The position numbers and the translations under genes were made by a program. Below the pieces are notes generated by a model. The model was not told where the DNA came from. It did not search any database and was given only the letters and a program-made list of their open reading frames with translations. From NCBI GenBank assembly GCA_963969395.1, contig OZ017796.1, positions 20,152,501-20,216,500 on the forward strand: a DNA stretch of 64,000 bases, given 5' to 3'. The DNA comes from Pseudoscleropodium purum (lineage: Eukaryota > Streptophyta > Bryopsida > Hypnales > Brachytheciaceae). Positions 11,797-23,761 of this stretch are shown here, piece after piece (within the stretch, counting starts at the first letter, position 1; every line of letters begins with the position of its first letter).

Positions 11797-13589
11797 CAAT
11801 CTCAAAATTTTAAATGATTAACATCATCTATTCATTGAAATTTTTTTGTAGAGGAACACAAGAAAGTATAGGCATGTAATTTTTCATATGATCACTATTT
11901 AAAATTGAGGTTTTCATTAAATTGTTGTTCATAAGATTCCATGAACTACAAATTTGTTCCGTTTTATGCCTTTTAAGAATCTTTGCAAAAGGATGAACTT
12001 CTTATGTGAGTTCTTCAGTTAATAATCTCCCTATTTACAAATGATTATATAAAATTTTGTAATATGGTGATGATACAATGTTTGCCTGTAAAAGTAATAG
12101 TTCATTAAATTATACTATGGTTTAGGATTGATAGGATAGTGGTCTAGATCCTTTTTGCAATTGTGAAATAATGCAAAAATTATCATATTTTTATGTGTGT
12201 ATTTGTCATATAACAATATAAAATAGTGGTAAGATTAGGCAATATGAAGGGGAAGTAAGAAAAAGTGTGAGTGAATTCAATGGCTCCTTTGTATTCTTGA
12301 AAAAGGGTATGAAATGAGTAGATTTTGTCCATACCAAAGAAGAGTATTGTTTTAGCTTTCACAATTATTTTAGTTGGATATGACTTCAACCCCCCAAAAC
12401 TACTTACCTAAAGTTTAGTATTTCATCTATTTATAATCCTAAAATATTTAAAATTGAGAAAGTTATTGCAATTGTAAAATTTGATATGTATGACCACAGT
12501 TACAACATGGTCATTGACTACTTCATCATATGTCATAAATAATGTTAACATGATATTTCACCAAAGTTACTAACTTGACATTTTTGATAGAATTTTTTTC
12601 TATATATGTATAAAAATAAATTGGTACATATTTAGTAATTCATTTGAATGTATAGATTATCTTTGTGAAACTTAAAAAATAATAATTCCAAAATGCATAA
12701 TAATTTCAATATTTTGTAAAAATTATGAAAAATTATGATGAAATTTCAAAATATATGGATTCAGCTTTGAAACATATTAAAGGATTTTTTTCAACTAATT
12801 TATAATGTCCAAATCAAAGATAAATTAAATTGAAATTTGATCATATAATTATTGGATCAAAACTTAGGATTTTTCTTAATGCCAACTTCAAAAGTGGTTG
12901 AATGGCATTAAATTTACTGCACCTAAAACCATCCCAATAAAATTTGTAGTACCATGGATATATGATATAAAGTAAAGAATGTTTTTGACACATTGACTGA
13001 TTCTTATATAGTCCTATGCAATTAGTTACTTTAAATTTGGACACACAAAGAATTTGATAGACAAATGTTTTAGGAGGCTACAAATGTGATCCTTGTAAAT
13101 CCAAAATCATTGCATTGAAGACAATTGTCCCCTTGGAAAATGAATGCAAACTCTGGTAGGTTATTATGATTTCCAACTTGGCAAGATTTTTGAATTAATA
13201 AAATAGAAACCTAAATTAGTTTTTATGAATTTAATTTTTATTTCAATTGATATTGGAAAACAATATTTTTGCAACCCAAAGTTCAAAATACTAAGATTGG
13301 GCAACCTGCAACCAAAAGAATAAAAAGCTCAAAATTAAAGCTTAAAAATTTGTTGTTCATAGAATATATTTTTGTTAATATAAGAAGCTTTTATTCACTC
13401 CATTTGGATTAGTCATAAGAAAGTTGGGGCATCTTCTTTTGCAAGCAATTAAAGTACCTTCTTGAACTTCTTTTAACTATAGTTGATTCTTAACTCATTT
13501 TTTACAATTTCAAAAAATAATAGATTTGTAGGATTTAGTGTAATTGCCAAAACAATGTTATAGTTGAAATTGGCATATTTCAATTCCAT

Positions 13590-13810
13590 CTCCGATCTAT
13601 TGACAATTTTTTTTCTTTCTATTTGTTTTTTCACTTTGAATGCTAATATCTTCAAATCTACACGGTCAAAGTCTCTTAAATTTCTTTCACATTTTCATAC
13701 TAGTTAGTCTAATTGAAGATCATATGTTTGGAACTTTGGATTTATCTATATAAATTTTTTAAAATTTAAAATTTTGCAATAGAAATGGCAATTTTGAAGT
13801 TTTTTTCTTA
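13590..13810. repeat. Degenerate relic of the 0.9 kb TTAA-element family
   Basis: The order of motifs, CACTTTGAATGCTAATATCTTCAAATCTAC followed about 150 bases later by AGAAATGGCAATTTTGAAGT, parallels the right half of the element at 36325-37269. No terminal repeat survives. Confidence 0.45.
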
Positions 13811-16800
13811 AATTAGTCATGGAAATTTAGGGGTTAAATTTAAAGAGATTTCAAGAATTCAATTCCCTTGACCCCATACAAAGGAGAAATATTCACTTTA
13901 CAATAAATGGACATCAACTCTACATTTTTATCCAATAATTGCATGAAGATTTATAGAATTTGTTGCATTTTTGTCTTGTATTCAAGATTTTTTTCATTAG
14001 AAGGGATTTGAGGCTTTGTAGGCTACAAAAGTTCCTAGACAATATGGAATAGTAGCAAAAAATAAAATAAATAAAAATTCCAAAAAAACCCTTTGTTTAC
14101 AAATGATTGAAAACTTTGCCACATCAAAATTCTGTTGTGGCCCTGATCCTACCACCTCAAATAATATTTTTAATTAATATTTCAATATTTTAATTATTAT
14201 TATTTAATTATTTCAAATTATTTTTAAAATATTTTGTTTCATTTTTTTAATAATTTCCTTATTACTTAAAAATTCTTACCAATAGTGTACTAGTTCAAAG
14301 CTCTAGAACAAACTTGAAATGGCCTTCCTAAGGTCTCAAATTTCTTTTAATGTGAAATACTTTAAAAGTTGATTGAACTTTTTTTTTTAATATAAAAGAT
14401 TATGGACATTTTTTGTACCTTTAAAAAAATTGTAATCTAAGAAGATCAAATATGGAATGAATAATTAATTAGAAGAACTAAAATAATGAAAAACCTCATA
14501 TAAATAGGTATTTTGACATATTCATTTGTAAAATATGGAAAAGTAATTTAAAATATAAAATCAAATTTGGTCATTTGTAAAAACTCTATAGAAATGGTTT
14601 TAGTCCAAAGAAATCATCACAATGTTTTTGGCCATATAGAAAAATGCATGGCAAAAGGAGCTTCTTGACCTCTATACATCATGAATTATTTTTAAAAACT
14701 ATCTTCTTTTTTGAAATACTGGTAAGTCTATAAGGAAAACAATCTTTTAAATTTTAGCTTCAATTTGCTCAAAATGAATACTCAAATAGTACTTCCAACT
14801 CCTAAGTCCACAAGTGTGTCTGATTTTCAAAAATCAACATTCTACACCAAATTAATTTAAAAAAAGATAATAATGAAATTATTGAATTTCTACAAAATTC
14901 CTAAGGTAGTATTGCTACTTTGGGGATGAGTATCCATTCTATCCAATGCATGATTACATGACATTCTATCCATACCTATGCATGTAAATAGCCTACCACT
15001 CTATAAAAAACAACTTTTTGCAACGCTCAAAATAATTGAAAATCCTAGTGGCAATTTAACTTTCTCTTCTTTTTTGGAAGTAAGTTGTTTTAGATATCAC
15101 TTAACCAAATGAACATTAAGTTGTTCTATCTTTTTACAAGTTTTTTCATTGATTTAATTTTTATAAAATTAATAAAATATTTTTTCTAATTTAAATGTAA
15201 TATACAAAAATTTATGAAAAATACAACAAATGGTACAAGTGATTATTCTTGCAATTGCATTATATTATTTAGTGAATATTTCATCTCTTTCTACAAGAAC
15301 CCCAGAGAGGCAAATTAAAAAAACTCAACTATGCTATTGTTTTTAATTAGAGAAGGACGGTGCATACTTTATATCAAAACCAAAATAAAAATGAGCACAA
15401 TTCAATAATATTCTAATATTTGAACATTTAATTAATTTAGATATATTACAAATAGAGATTATTTTTGTAATTATTGTCACAAATACTCATAGGATAAATC
15501 AATGATCTATTCCTTAGTTTCTAATTAAAAAGCCCCCCAAAAATTTCTTTTTTTATTCACAAGTTTCAAACATTTATTAATTTTATCCATTTTCCATCTA
15601 ATTTATTATAAAATATTATTTTCTAATTTTTTGTTTCTCTCTTCAATAATTATAATCAATATATTCATTTGGAAATACCTTTTAGAATGTAAGAATATAG
15701 ATTGAAGTTTTTGACTTGCAAAATAGGTGAGAAGGCAAAAAATGTCCCTTCAAACCTTTAAAAATCAATTCCTAAGGTTTTGTGATTACAATATATTTGA
15801 CCAAATACCACTCTAAAACTACTAAATCTTGTGTAAATTGAAAGAAAGACAAAAGCAAAATAATCTTATTTTACATTCAACCATTGCATTGATACAAATG
15901 AAAATGTTTGGGACAAATTCAAAAAAATTTGGCCATGTAGAGTGCAAAATATGACTATATGAGCATTTAATCTTAAAAGAAATTAATACCATTTTTTTGT
16001 CCTTCAAATTAGATTATAATATTTCCAATCCTCAAAGTTTAGAATTTTTGAACTACTGATTTTGAATGTAATGTGTATTGTTGGAGAATTGAGTTGAAAG
16101 TTGTAGAAAAAATATTTAAGAAAAAATTGATTTTCATTTTCAAGAAATTGTTGAGTAGAAGAGTATAAAAAAAAGGAAAGACAAACTAATCACTAATAGC
16201 TTGAATATGGAATTGAAGGGCATAAATTCTAAAGGCAAGGTTGTAATAGCAAACAATCCTAATCCTTCAAAAAAAAATTTAAAAATTCAATTCGTAAACA
16301 AATCACACTTTTTATTTTTTTTCATGATTGCCTATAAAACAATACTTGAAAATACTTGAAAATCATTGATCTAAATGAAAGGAATCACAATTTTTTATGT
16401 AAATAAAATTATATTCTAAAAAGGAATTTTTTTAAACTATTCAGATATTAATTAATTTTTTGGTTCTTATGCTTGAATGTTTTTTTTTGGATGGCATAAA
16501 TTAAGATATTTCTAAAAACTAAATATTTTCCTCCATCAACCTATTTAAGGAAAAAACTCAAAAAATTGTATCAGAAATTGAGATTATAAGATCCTATCCA
16601 AAGTTTTATTTGTCCTACAAAGAAACTTTGATCTTTTAGGAGTTAATAATATTATGTTTCCAATGGGAGTAGAGAAGTAAATACATATAGAATGAGCTAT
16701 TACAAAGCATGATTAGAGATTCAGAGAGGCTTGAGTGTCTTTCAAAGAGTCAAAAATAAAAAATAAATATTTTATTGATATCACTCAAAAAAAATTGTGT

Positions 16801-16944
16801 TGCAGTCAACACAAGCTAGCTAATATTTTTCATAAACTACGTTCATTGCCTGTATTGCAATATAATTTTCTTCTAGTGTGTAGACATCAACTGAGGCATT
16901 TTCTTCTAGTATACAGTCAACTAACATCAACCAAATGTTTCTTT

Positions 16945-17130
16945 TAGACTTCAATTGAGACATTCAAATGTTTTTTTAGACATAAATATTTAATACAATT
17001 GAAACATCCAAATTTGTTTTAGACATAAATATTTAATGCAATTGAGACCTCTAAATGTTTTTTTAGATATAAATATTTAATACAATTGAGACATCCAAAT
17101 TTGTTTTAGACATAAATATTTAATACAGTT
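16945..17130. repeat. Four-copy 43-44 bp tandem repeat
   Basis: AGACATAAATATTTAATAC-type units begin at 16978, 17021, 17065 and 17108, spaced 43, 44 and 43 bases, with a partial unit before the first. Two unit variants, ending GTTTTTTTAGA and TTTGTTTTAGA, alternate, so the array may have grown by doubling an 87-bp dimer. Confidence 0.85.
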
Positions 17131-17607
17131 CCTATGTTTTACATATTCCATTTGATTTGTCTTCCTTCCTATCAATCTTCTTGTATAAATAGCTTGTCTT
17201 TTTATGCCAAGAATAAGTAGCTTTTCAAACCATGTGATATAATTGCCAAATGACATATGTACAATGTATGGTGTATGACTAAGCCTATGTCAAAATTGAT
17301 GTCTAAAAATTGAGACATGCACATCAAGCACACCTTAGAAGATGTCGTCCATGACATTTCCATGTCAAAGTGGACATGCCACAAGACACAATGGATGCTA
17401 CATGATCAAAAAAATTAACCTCATGTCATTATAGACATTCAAAAAAACATGTGCATGTTACAATAGACATCCAAATAGATAGCATTTAGGGTACAATGCA
17501 TTTGTCACATTGTGAATTGCCACATTGTTGCCATGTGGCAACTATGTCATGTCCAACATCAATAAAGGCCCAAATGAAAAAGTTGTTGATATGGCATTGC
17601 TCATCCA

Positions 17608-18405
17608 TATGGTGGTGATGTAAGGTAGAAGGCTCAGTAATGGTTCATTTAAGGGAAAACATGACTCTGCAATGTAGTTACAGAAGCCAAATAATCTCTA
17701 ATTTTTTTGCTTGGAAGAGGAAATGGAGACATGGTAGATCTAATTTTTTTCATAATTTTTGTAATTGAAATGAATTATTGACAATTTATGGAAGTAGAAT
17801 GCCAGTAGGTCTCTATTTGTGCTCATAGAGTACTACATTAATGGAACAAAAGAGGCCAGTGAATGAACCAAGCAACAACAAAAACTAATAATAAGGATGC
17901 CTTTTCTGTACAAATTCACTTTAAAAATTGTCCAATTCATATCCAAAATGATGCCATGGTATCGATTATGTAAAGACCAAGAGCCATTACTTTAGTTTAC
18001 AAAATTTTTATAAAGTGCACAGTCCAACTATGACTCTGCTTGTTAGAAGACCAACCATTCTTCCACTAGGCGTCTATGAAGTGCACAAACAATATCCTAA
18101 AATGGACTAGAAGAAAATTAAAATTGCCTTCATTTGCTTTAACCTCTAAATGCCCGATGGGGGTGGGTGGATGGATTAAGGTAAGAGGCTCATGAATGGT
18201 TCACCTAAGCAAAAGCAACCCTATTTGGTGAATTCAGTTCATGACAAATTGTGGTATTCTATTTTTTGTAGCAAGAGAAATAAGAGACATTGGTAATTAG
18301 ATTTTAATCATAATTTTTGGCCCTGAAATGAATTTATGGCAATTTTTGGAAGTGGAAGGGCAATGGGACATTGTTTATGTTCATACAGTGCACTAGTGGT
18401 ATATT
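17608..18405 (+). repeat. Pair of diverged ~235-bp direct repeats
   Basis: The block at about 17608-17845 (GGTAGAAGGCTCAGTAATGGTTCA onward) recurs at about 18165-18405 (GGTAAGAGGCTCATGAATGGTTCA onward) in the same order and orientation, with many substitutions and small gaps. Both copies include a GGAAGTGGAAGGG-like segment followed by a GTTCATA/GCTCATA motif. The element class is unknown. Confidence 0.6.
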
Positions 18406-18437
18406 TGAACACATCAATGAAAAGAACAATTGACACC

Positions 18438-19352
18438 TTAACCCCTACAGTTCTTTGACTATGTTTTCAACAAAAACACTCCAAAACTGCCATTTCTTGA
18501 ACAAGTTTCAAATTTTAGAAAAAAATCCATTTTTGGACACATGTAACTATAGGATCTTGTAGTAAACTAGTTTGAGAAGATGTGGAAAAAATTTCAGAAA
18601 TTTCCAAAGTGTAGATTGCAAGATATTAGCATTTGAAGTGCCAAAAAATCATTTTTTTGTCCCTACAAAAAACTAGGTAGTTGAACTTCACAAGGTCAAA
18701 TTTGTATGAAAAAATGTTCAAAATGATTTCAACTCTTTGGATTCATTCTTCAAGGCATATTGGATACATGCTTGAAAAATTTCAGATCATTTGGAATTGT
18801 ACAATATATAGGAAAAAAATAGTAAGTAGGTAGTAGTAGAGAATGATTCAAAATACCAAATTATTACGAATTTAAATATGGAATTGAAAAATGTCAATCC
18901 CAATGGTGGAAATGTTGTAATAAACAACTCATATCCTAGTATTTTATTTTCTTTCAAAAATATTGAAAATTGGGTAAGATAAAGGATTTCAAAGTTTATT
19001 TTAGAGTAGGGAATCCATAAGTGCTTGCAAACAAAAAATCTTCATAACTTTTGATTCCTTGATCAAAAGTGAAGGATTCAAAGCTTTCCTTGTATGTATA
19101 AGTCTAGAAAACAAATTTCAAATTTTGATTGTAGAAAAAAATGATTTTTTCAGATCTGCCTGGATTGCCAGGGTTAAGAAACAAACTACATATTAGGCTA
19201 TAACTTTTTACTCCTATTTCCAAATGTCATGAAATTTGTTGCATACACCTTCTACTACAATTTCAGCCATAAATGTGCAAATTTCTGGTCACTATGGCCT
19301 ACCCAAAATTTCTGTATAGCCAAAAAACGCAGTCCAGTCTTTTAGGGGTTAA
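18438..19352. mobile_element. TTAA-bounded non-autonomous DNA element, ~0.9 kb
   Basis: The left end reads TTAACCCCTACAGTTCTTTG. The right end, read from the other strand, is TTAACCCCTAAAAGACTGG. Both termini therefore share TTAACCCCTA. The interior (about 18455-18650) is clearly homologous to the reverse complement of 37030-37262. It has no coding capacity. Ends of this kind with TTAA on both sides suggest a piggyBac-like MITE; that class assignment is inference. Confidence 0.65.
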
Positions 19353-20058
19353 AGTGATAATTAGGTAGTATTAAATGGTGCAAATCCATTTTGGAATAGT
19401 TCACTTGATTTTCACTCTCAAAGTCTCAATTCTAAAATAAAAAGTACTACATTCTATTAAATGCACCTCATTTTTTGCTTAAGATTTTAAAGATTCATTC
19501 ATGAGCATAGAGTACTCACAGCATTCACCTTTGTCACGTGATAATTCTTCTAAAATGACCCATATAGGTCCACCGGTTATCAACAAAAAAAATTTGGGCA
19601 CATAAACAACACTTTGGACAATTTCAAGAAACTTTTCTAGGGGCGGTTCTTAAAGCTTGAGTGCTTTTCAAGCCTCCTCCTATAGTTATTGCAAGGTATA
19701 TATATTTTTTCTTTTAGATTTCTGAATATTTTTGACATCAAAAAAAATATATCACCATGTTTTCGCCATGTCAATCTTGACAGATATTGCTAGACAATGA
19801 AGGTAGCATGCATGACATTGCTAGATAGGTAGCATGCGTGACATTAAAAAGAAATCACCATGTTTTTCAACTTGTCTAAAAAAAAGAGGGGTTCTGAGAA
19901 GCCTGGTCTTGAGGACCTCTTAGTAACAACATTTTCAGCAAGCTTGGTTTTGAGGACCTCTTATCTTAGTGTAAAAAACAATGCTCTGGCAGTGGCTCCC
20001 CCCCCAAACAACAACAACAACGTAGTAGTGAACTAACAGTCGGTGGAACATGCTCTTC

Positions 20059-21751
20059 TCAGCAACACTGATCAGCAATTTCCATAGCCAGCGCTCTCAG
20101 AAACGCAGAGTATGGCGATGTGGTGAGCACAAACACTCCCGAGTTCCCGATCAGTGAAGCGCAATTCCCTTCCACGGTCTTCATTTCTTTGATGAGTTCG
20201 CACAAGGAATCCTTCCACAGAGCCATGTTCAAAATATCCCACGGGAACGGCTCATTCCCTGGTGGAAGCACCTTCACGTTTTCAGCCATCTCCAGTAACA
20301 GGCTGCAAACCCTCTCCTTGTCATCGAGATTTTTCATCAGAAAATTGGGCCCATTTCTGCCCAAAAACTCGAGACAGTGCGAGTGGGAAAGTCCTTTAGC
20401 AGCAGCGGCAGGCTCACCAAAATTTTCTTCTTCACTACTGCCGGATGAACCTCCTTTCAAACCTAGCAACCGGCCATTACAGTTCAGAAAACAATGTCAA
20501 TTCGCTTTTTAAAGCTCAGAGCTCTCGACGGATTGATTTCACTATTCATTTTTGAAAGGCAGAAAATCAGTTCCGCTTGACATTTGGATCATGTGTGCAA
20601 CCACCCTTGATTGCCATACCTTCTGCTGGCGTCTTCATGGCAGGCTTATCAGAACCCCAACCTTCCAAGTTCTGCAGATATCCTGGAATGATGGGGTCGT
20701 AACAATCGGGTGACGTGGTGGGATTAGAGAGGCCGACATCATCGTCGTCTAGATTGAAATGAACTCCAGAAAGCCGAGTCTCCAAAATGTATTTCAGAAA
20801 CTTGTTTCTTCTGGATGGTATACAAGCTGAGCTCAGTGCGTCCTCCATTGTTGCGTCCAATTTTTCATTCACGCAAACGATCGATCTCTGCCACAACACA
20901 TGCAATACGCACCGGACAAAGAATTCTCCATTAAATTGGCAATTTTCAGCTAAAGTGGCAAACTTTTGCACAATTGACACACCAAACAGAAATCGATTCT
21001 GATTCTAGTCTTGAAAGGAAAAACTGCTTGAGCATCTCATTCTTCCATCGGAAATTTGCCAATTTACTTGAAATTGCCTCAGGCATATGCATGTCACATT
21101 CAACAGGGAACCATCCACTTTCAACATATCTCTTAGGCTTGTGATGAAGTTTACAACGCAAATCACAGTGCAATAATTATTCTAACCAACTATAGCCAAT
21201 CATTTTATCGCTCTGACTTCTGTTCTGCCAGCAGAACTCGTAAGCACCACGTAACCTCAGTGGAATGGAATATGGCTAGACACTAAGCATGCGCGTATGA
21301 AATTGACCATAAGACAGGAAAAGGCAGACTGAATCGAAGGGAAGAATTTACAATGTTCAAGTCTTCCTACAAGATTGCCATCCAGGAGGATCCTAGAAAT
21401 ACTTCAAGTCATGAGGCTGATTGAATTGAAGAGAACCTCTTACCTACACGTACGTAGGTCAGAGAAGTGATGGTAGAATTCATGCTGTGGTGGATATATG
21501 ATGCAGAATAGCAGAAGATTGAAGAGGGAACTAAAAGAATTAGCCAGGCTAACTGAATGTAGGTCCCAACAAGCAAGCTTCGAACCATACTGCTGAAACC
21601 AGCCTTCCAAAAGCTGCTGTCCATCTGCAATGGTGCCAGGCATCCCCGGCAGGGCACTTATACAGCGGAACAGGCTGCTCAGCTGCCGTTTGAAAGTAGA
21701 CCGCAAGTCATGCGTGCTCAAGCGTCCGCTTCGAAACGAAAATGATTCCAT
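20059..21751 (-). CDS. Unrecognised four-exon gene, 388 aa
   Basis: I do not recognise this protein. Reading leftwards, exons 21751-21444, 21137-21068, 21004-20620 and 20462-20059 join with donors GTAAGA, GTAAAT and GTATGG, and the phases (2, 0, 1) give one open frame of 388 aa. The second intron is only 63 bases. Visible features: a Ser/Arg-rich N-terminus, an acidic DDDD patch about half-way along, a Gly/Ser-then-Glu linker (GGSSGSSEEE) just after the last splice site, and a predicted helical, Leu-rich C-terminal third ending in CC. No signal peptide, membrane span or catalytic signature stands out. Exon 1's last 30 codons look less protein-like than the rest, so its donor could be wrong. 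The codons are balanced, unlike the AT desert around them, which supports a real gene. No gene partners it. Confidence 0.55.
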
Positions 21752-23383
21752 ATTCCATCGGTCATTGTTCCATCCACTTCAAAAATATTAATGCCCTCGT
21801 GGATTGCGCATGCCGTGAGGACCGTTACCCCAAAATTACCGTACCAGTGTGCCTGTTTTGAATCACTTCATGTTGAGATGGGAAGAAAAGGAAAAAAAAG
21901 TGCAAAATAAAATTTCTTCTCCTAAATATCTTCATTCCCCATTTTTTATTCATGATTTGGATAAAAAGTGTTAAGTGGAGGACTTAACATCCTCCACTTA
22001 AGACATCCTCCATTCATGAGGATGGGGGCAAAGAGTGCACAACTAGGACATTGCCTATTGTCAAAGTGTTAGGGCATCCTCAATAGACTTTGGAATTTGT
22101 ATTGCCAAATAATTATAAGTCTAAGTTTTTATTGCTTTGTAATTAGAACTTGGAATTCCTATCATTGGAAGGACATTCAAAAGTACTTTGATTAAGTAGA
22201 AGAAAACTCAAATTCAGAATTTGGATTAAGAAAATTAACCACTTGAAAAGCTAGCTATAAAAGACAAAAACTATTACAACCAGTGGTCTTGACAAATCCT
22301 AATTACCAATGTACATTTGAAAGCATCCATTTAAAGTTGATTGCCTTTTTTTGAAAGACATGCTTAACATATTTTTCTATAAATCTCTCTTTGATAATAA
22401 ATACAATTAGCATCTAACCATGTTATTTCATAGTTTCAGACCTTGGTGGAATGAGTTACTCTCTCTCTATTTCAAATAACACCAATGTTTCCTTTGCAAA
22501 GTAAACACCAGTATTATTTTGAAATAGAGTGAGTAAGAAATTTTGAAGTTGGAATTATGACACAGGCTCTAGAAGCGTTATGTTCACCAATAGAACATTC
22601 AAACTCCGATATGTACCTCTGTGTTGGAGGACGCTGTTAGAACCAGCGCAGTTTGAGGACCTCCTACCTGTGGATTCTGAATTGTTCCACTAAATTGGGT
22701 CTCTTACTGTACCTCCTGCGAAAGAATGATTGTTTATGGAAAATGGAGGGTATTCCCTGTTGGAGCTACGATGAGAAACTTCCTGGAACGCTGATCCCTT
22801 CCGTTGCTGCAATTCTTTAATGATAATTGAAGAATATTCTCCAGTACTGCGGAATGTACAGGACAGAGCCTCTCTAACGCAGAAGGTCACTTGTTAGTAC
22901 GAAATAATTATGCAGGCTCCACCGCCACGTTGCATTGGCGACAGAATTCTGCAAATGTCGGCAAGGCATGGCAGCTCCTCTCCTCTGCCGACGACACACT
23001 AGATGCCGACAAATCCCATATTTTGCTTGTAGGAGAATCGGCGAAGGTGCTGACCAGTTGAAACCCCTGTCAATTGTCGGGTAAGCACATTATATATCAC
23101 CTGGAGCTTGCTCATGGAGTCATCCCAGTATCTATCTGTCTTCAGCCATAGCCAGACCGAAATTACACGCGAAGCCCAGTCGGTCGATGTTTCTACACTC
23201 ACTCACATTTGATTTCCTTGTGTGATCGATCCTCCTCCTGCCCGACTCCTCATTAGCAACTTACGGTGTGGCAATTCGCCATATAATTTCCAAGGATCAA
23301 TCTAGCGGGATACTTTGTGGTCCACTTCTGCTTTGTCAATTTGTTTTGAGAGAACTTCGACGTCAGGGAGAGCTGCAGTGAGG
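21752..23383. other. Spacer between divergent genes
   Basis: The unknown minus-strand gene and the plus-strand 125-aa gene are transcribed away from each other across this 1.6 kb, so both promoters should lie here. TTATATAT at about 23091-23098 could be a TATA element for the right-hand gene, roughly 290 bases before its ATG. A foldback repeat is listed separately. No coding exon is supported. Confidence 0.4.
22457..22536. repeat. Foldback repeat (possible small MITE)
   Basis: TTACTCTCTCTCTATTTCAAATAACACC is followed about 25 bases later by an imperfect inverted copy ending TTTTGAAATAGAGTGAGTAA. The arms pair over roughly 27 positions with a few mismatches and a gap. No target duplication could be identified. 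Confidence 0.6.
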
Positions 23384-23761
23384 ATGTCTGACAGTAGCAC
23401 GTCGACGTTGTTCGTGAACCAGACGGGAAACGTGGTGAATATGAAAGTGGGCAATAACCGCTCGTCGGCCCCCATCGCCAGCATTGCGGGTGGCGGACAG
23501 TTCCGAATGCCGGTGAACATGAACGACACGTACCGTGAGTTCCTGGTGGGTGTGGGCAGCGACGCCGGGAAGACGGTGATTGTCACCTCCGACGACTGCT
23601 GCGACTACCAGTGCATCACCATCAAGGAAATTGCCGACGGCACCATCGACCTCCTCCGCGAACCTCGCCACCAGCAGCAGACAGACGGTATTGCGAAGCT
23701 GGAGCAAATGACTTCCCCTGCGACGAAGAAACCGTGGTTCGCCTGGAAGATGTGGGTGTAG
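23384..23761 (+). CDS. Small single-exon protein, 125 aa, unknown function
   Basis: The ATG at 23384 opens a 125-codon GC-rich frame, with no in-frame ATG upstream of it in the same open stretch. The sequence begins with a Ser/Thr-rich tip, then a likely beta-rich domain (LFVNQTGNVVNMKVG, then YREFLVGVGSDAGKTVIVTSDD). The DDCCDY motif at about residues 69-74 carries two adjacent cysteines. A Gln/Pro-rich hinge leads to a short Trp-containing tail (PWFAWKMWV). It resembles small uncharacterised proteins I associate with mosses and lycophytes, with a single beta-sandwich-like domain, but I cannot name the family with confidence. There is no signal peptide or membrane span. Strong GC3 bias compared with the flanking spacer supports expression. 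Confidence 0.65.
   Translation: MSDSSTSTLFVNQTGNVVNMKVGNNRSSAPIASIAGGGQFRMPVNMNDTYREFLVGVGSDAGKTVIVTSDDCCDYQCITIKEIADGTIDLLREPRHQQQTDGIAKLEQMTSPATKKPWFAWKMWV

Larger units (their letters stand above)
11797..20058. other. AT-rich gene desert
   Basis: More than 8 kb of very AT-rich DNA with frequent homopolymer runs and no coding exon I can support. It holds relics and repeats listed separately (about 13590, 16945, 17608 and 18438). The rest looks like decayed repeat DNA whose family I cannot name. Short ORFs such as 12183-12389 and 15822-16007 are low-complexity and have no family match. Confidence 0.6.

Noticed and set aside
16945..17130. Regularly spaced repeats that could suggest a CRISPR-like array
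   Set aside because: The units are contiguous with no unique spacers, and the sequence is a plant nuclear genome. It is an ordinary minisatellite.
18139..18160. TTAACCTCTAAATGCCCGATGG, a further TTAA-family left end
   Set aside because: No matching right end outside the 18438-19352 element was found, so it is treated as an orphan terminus.
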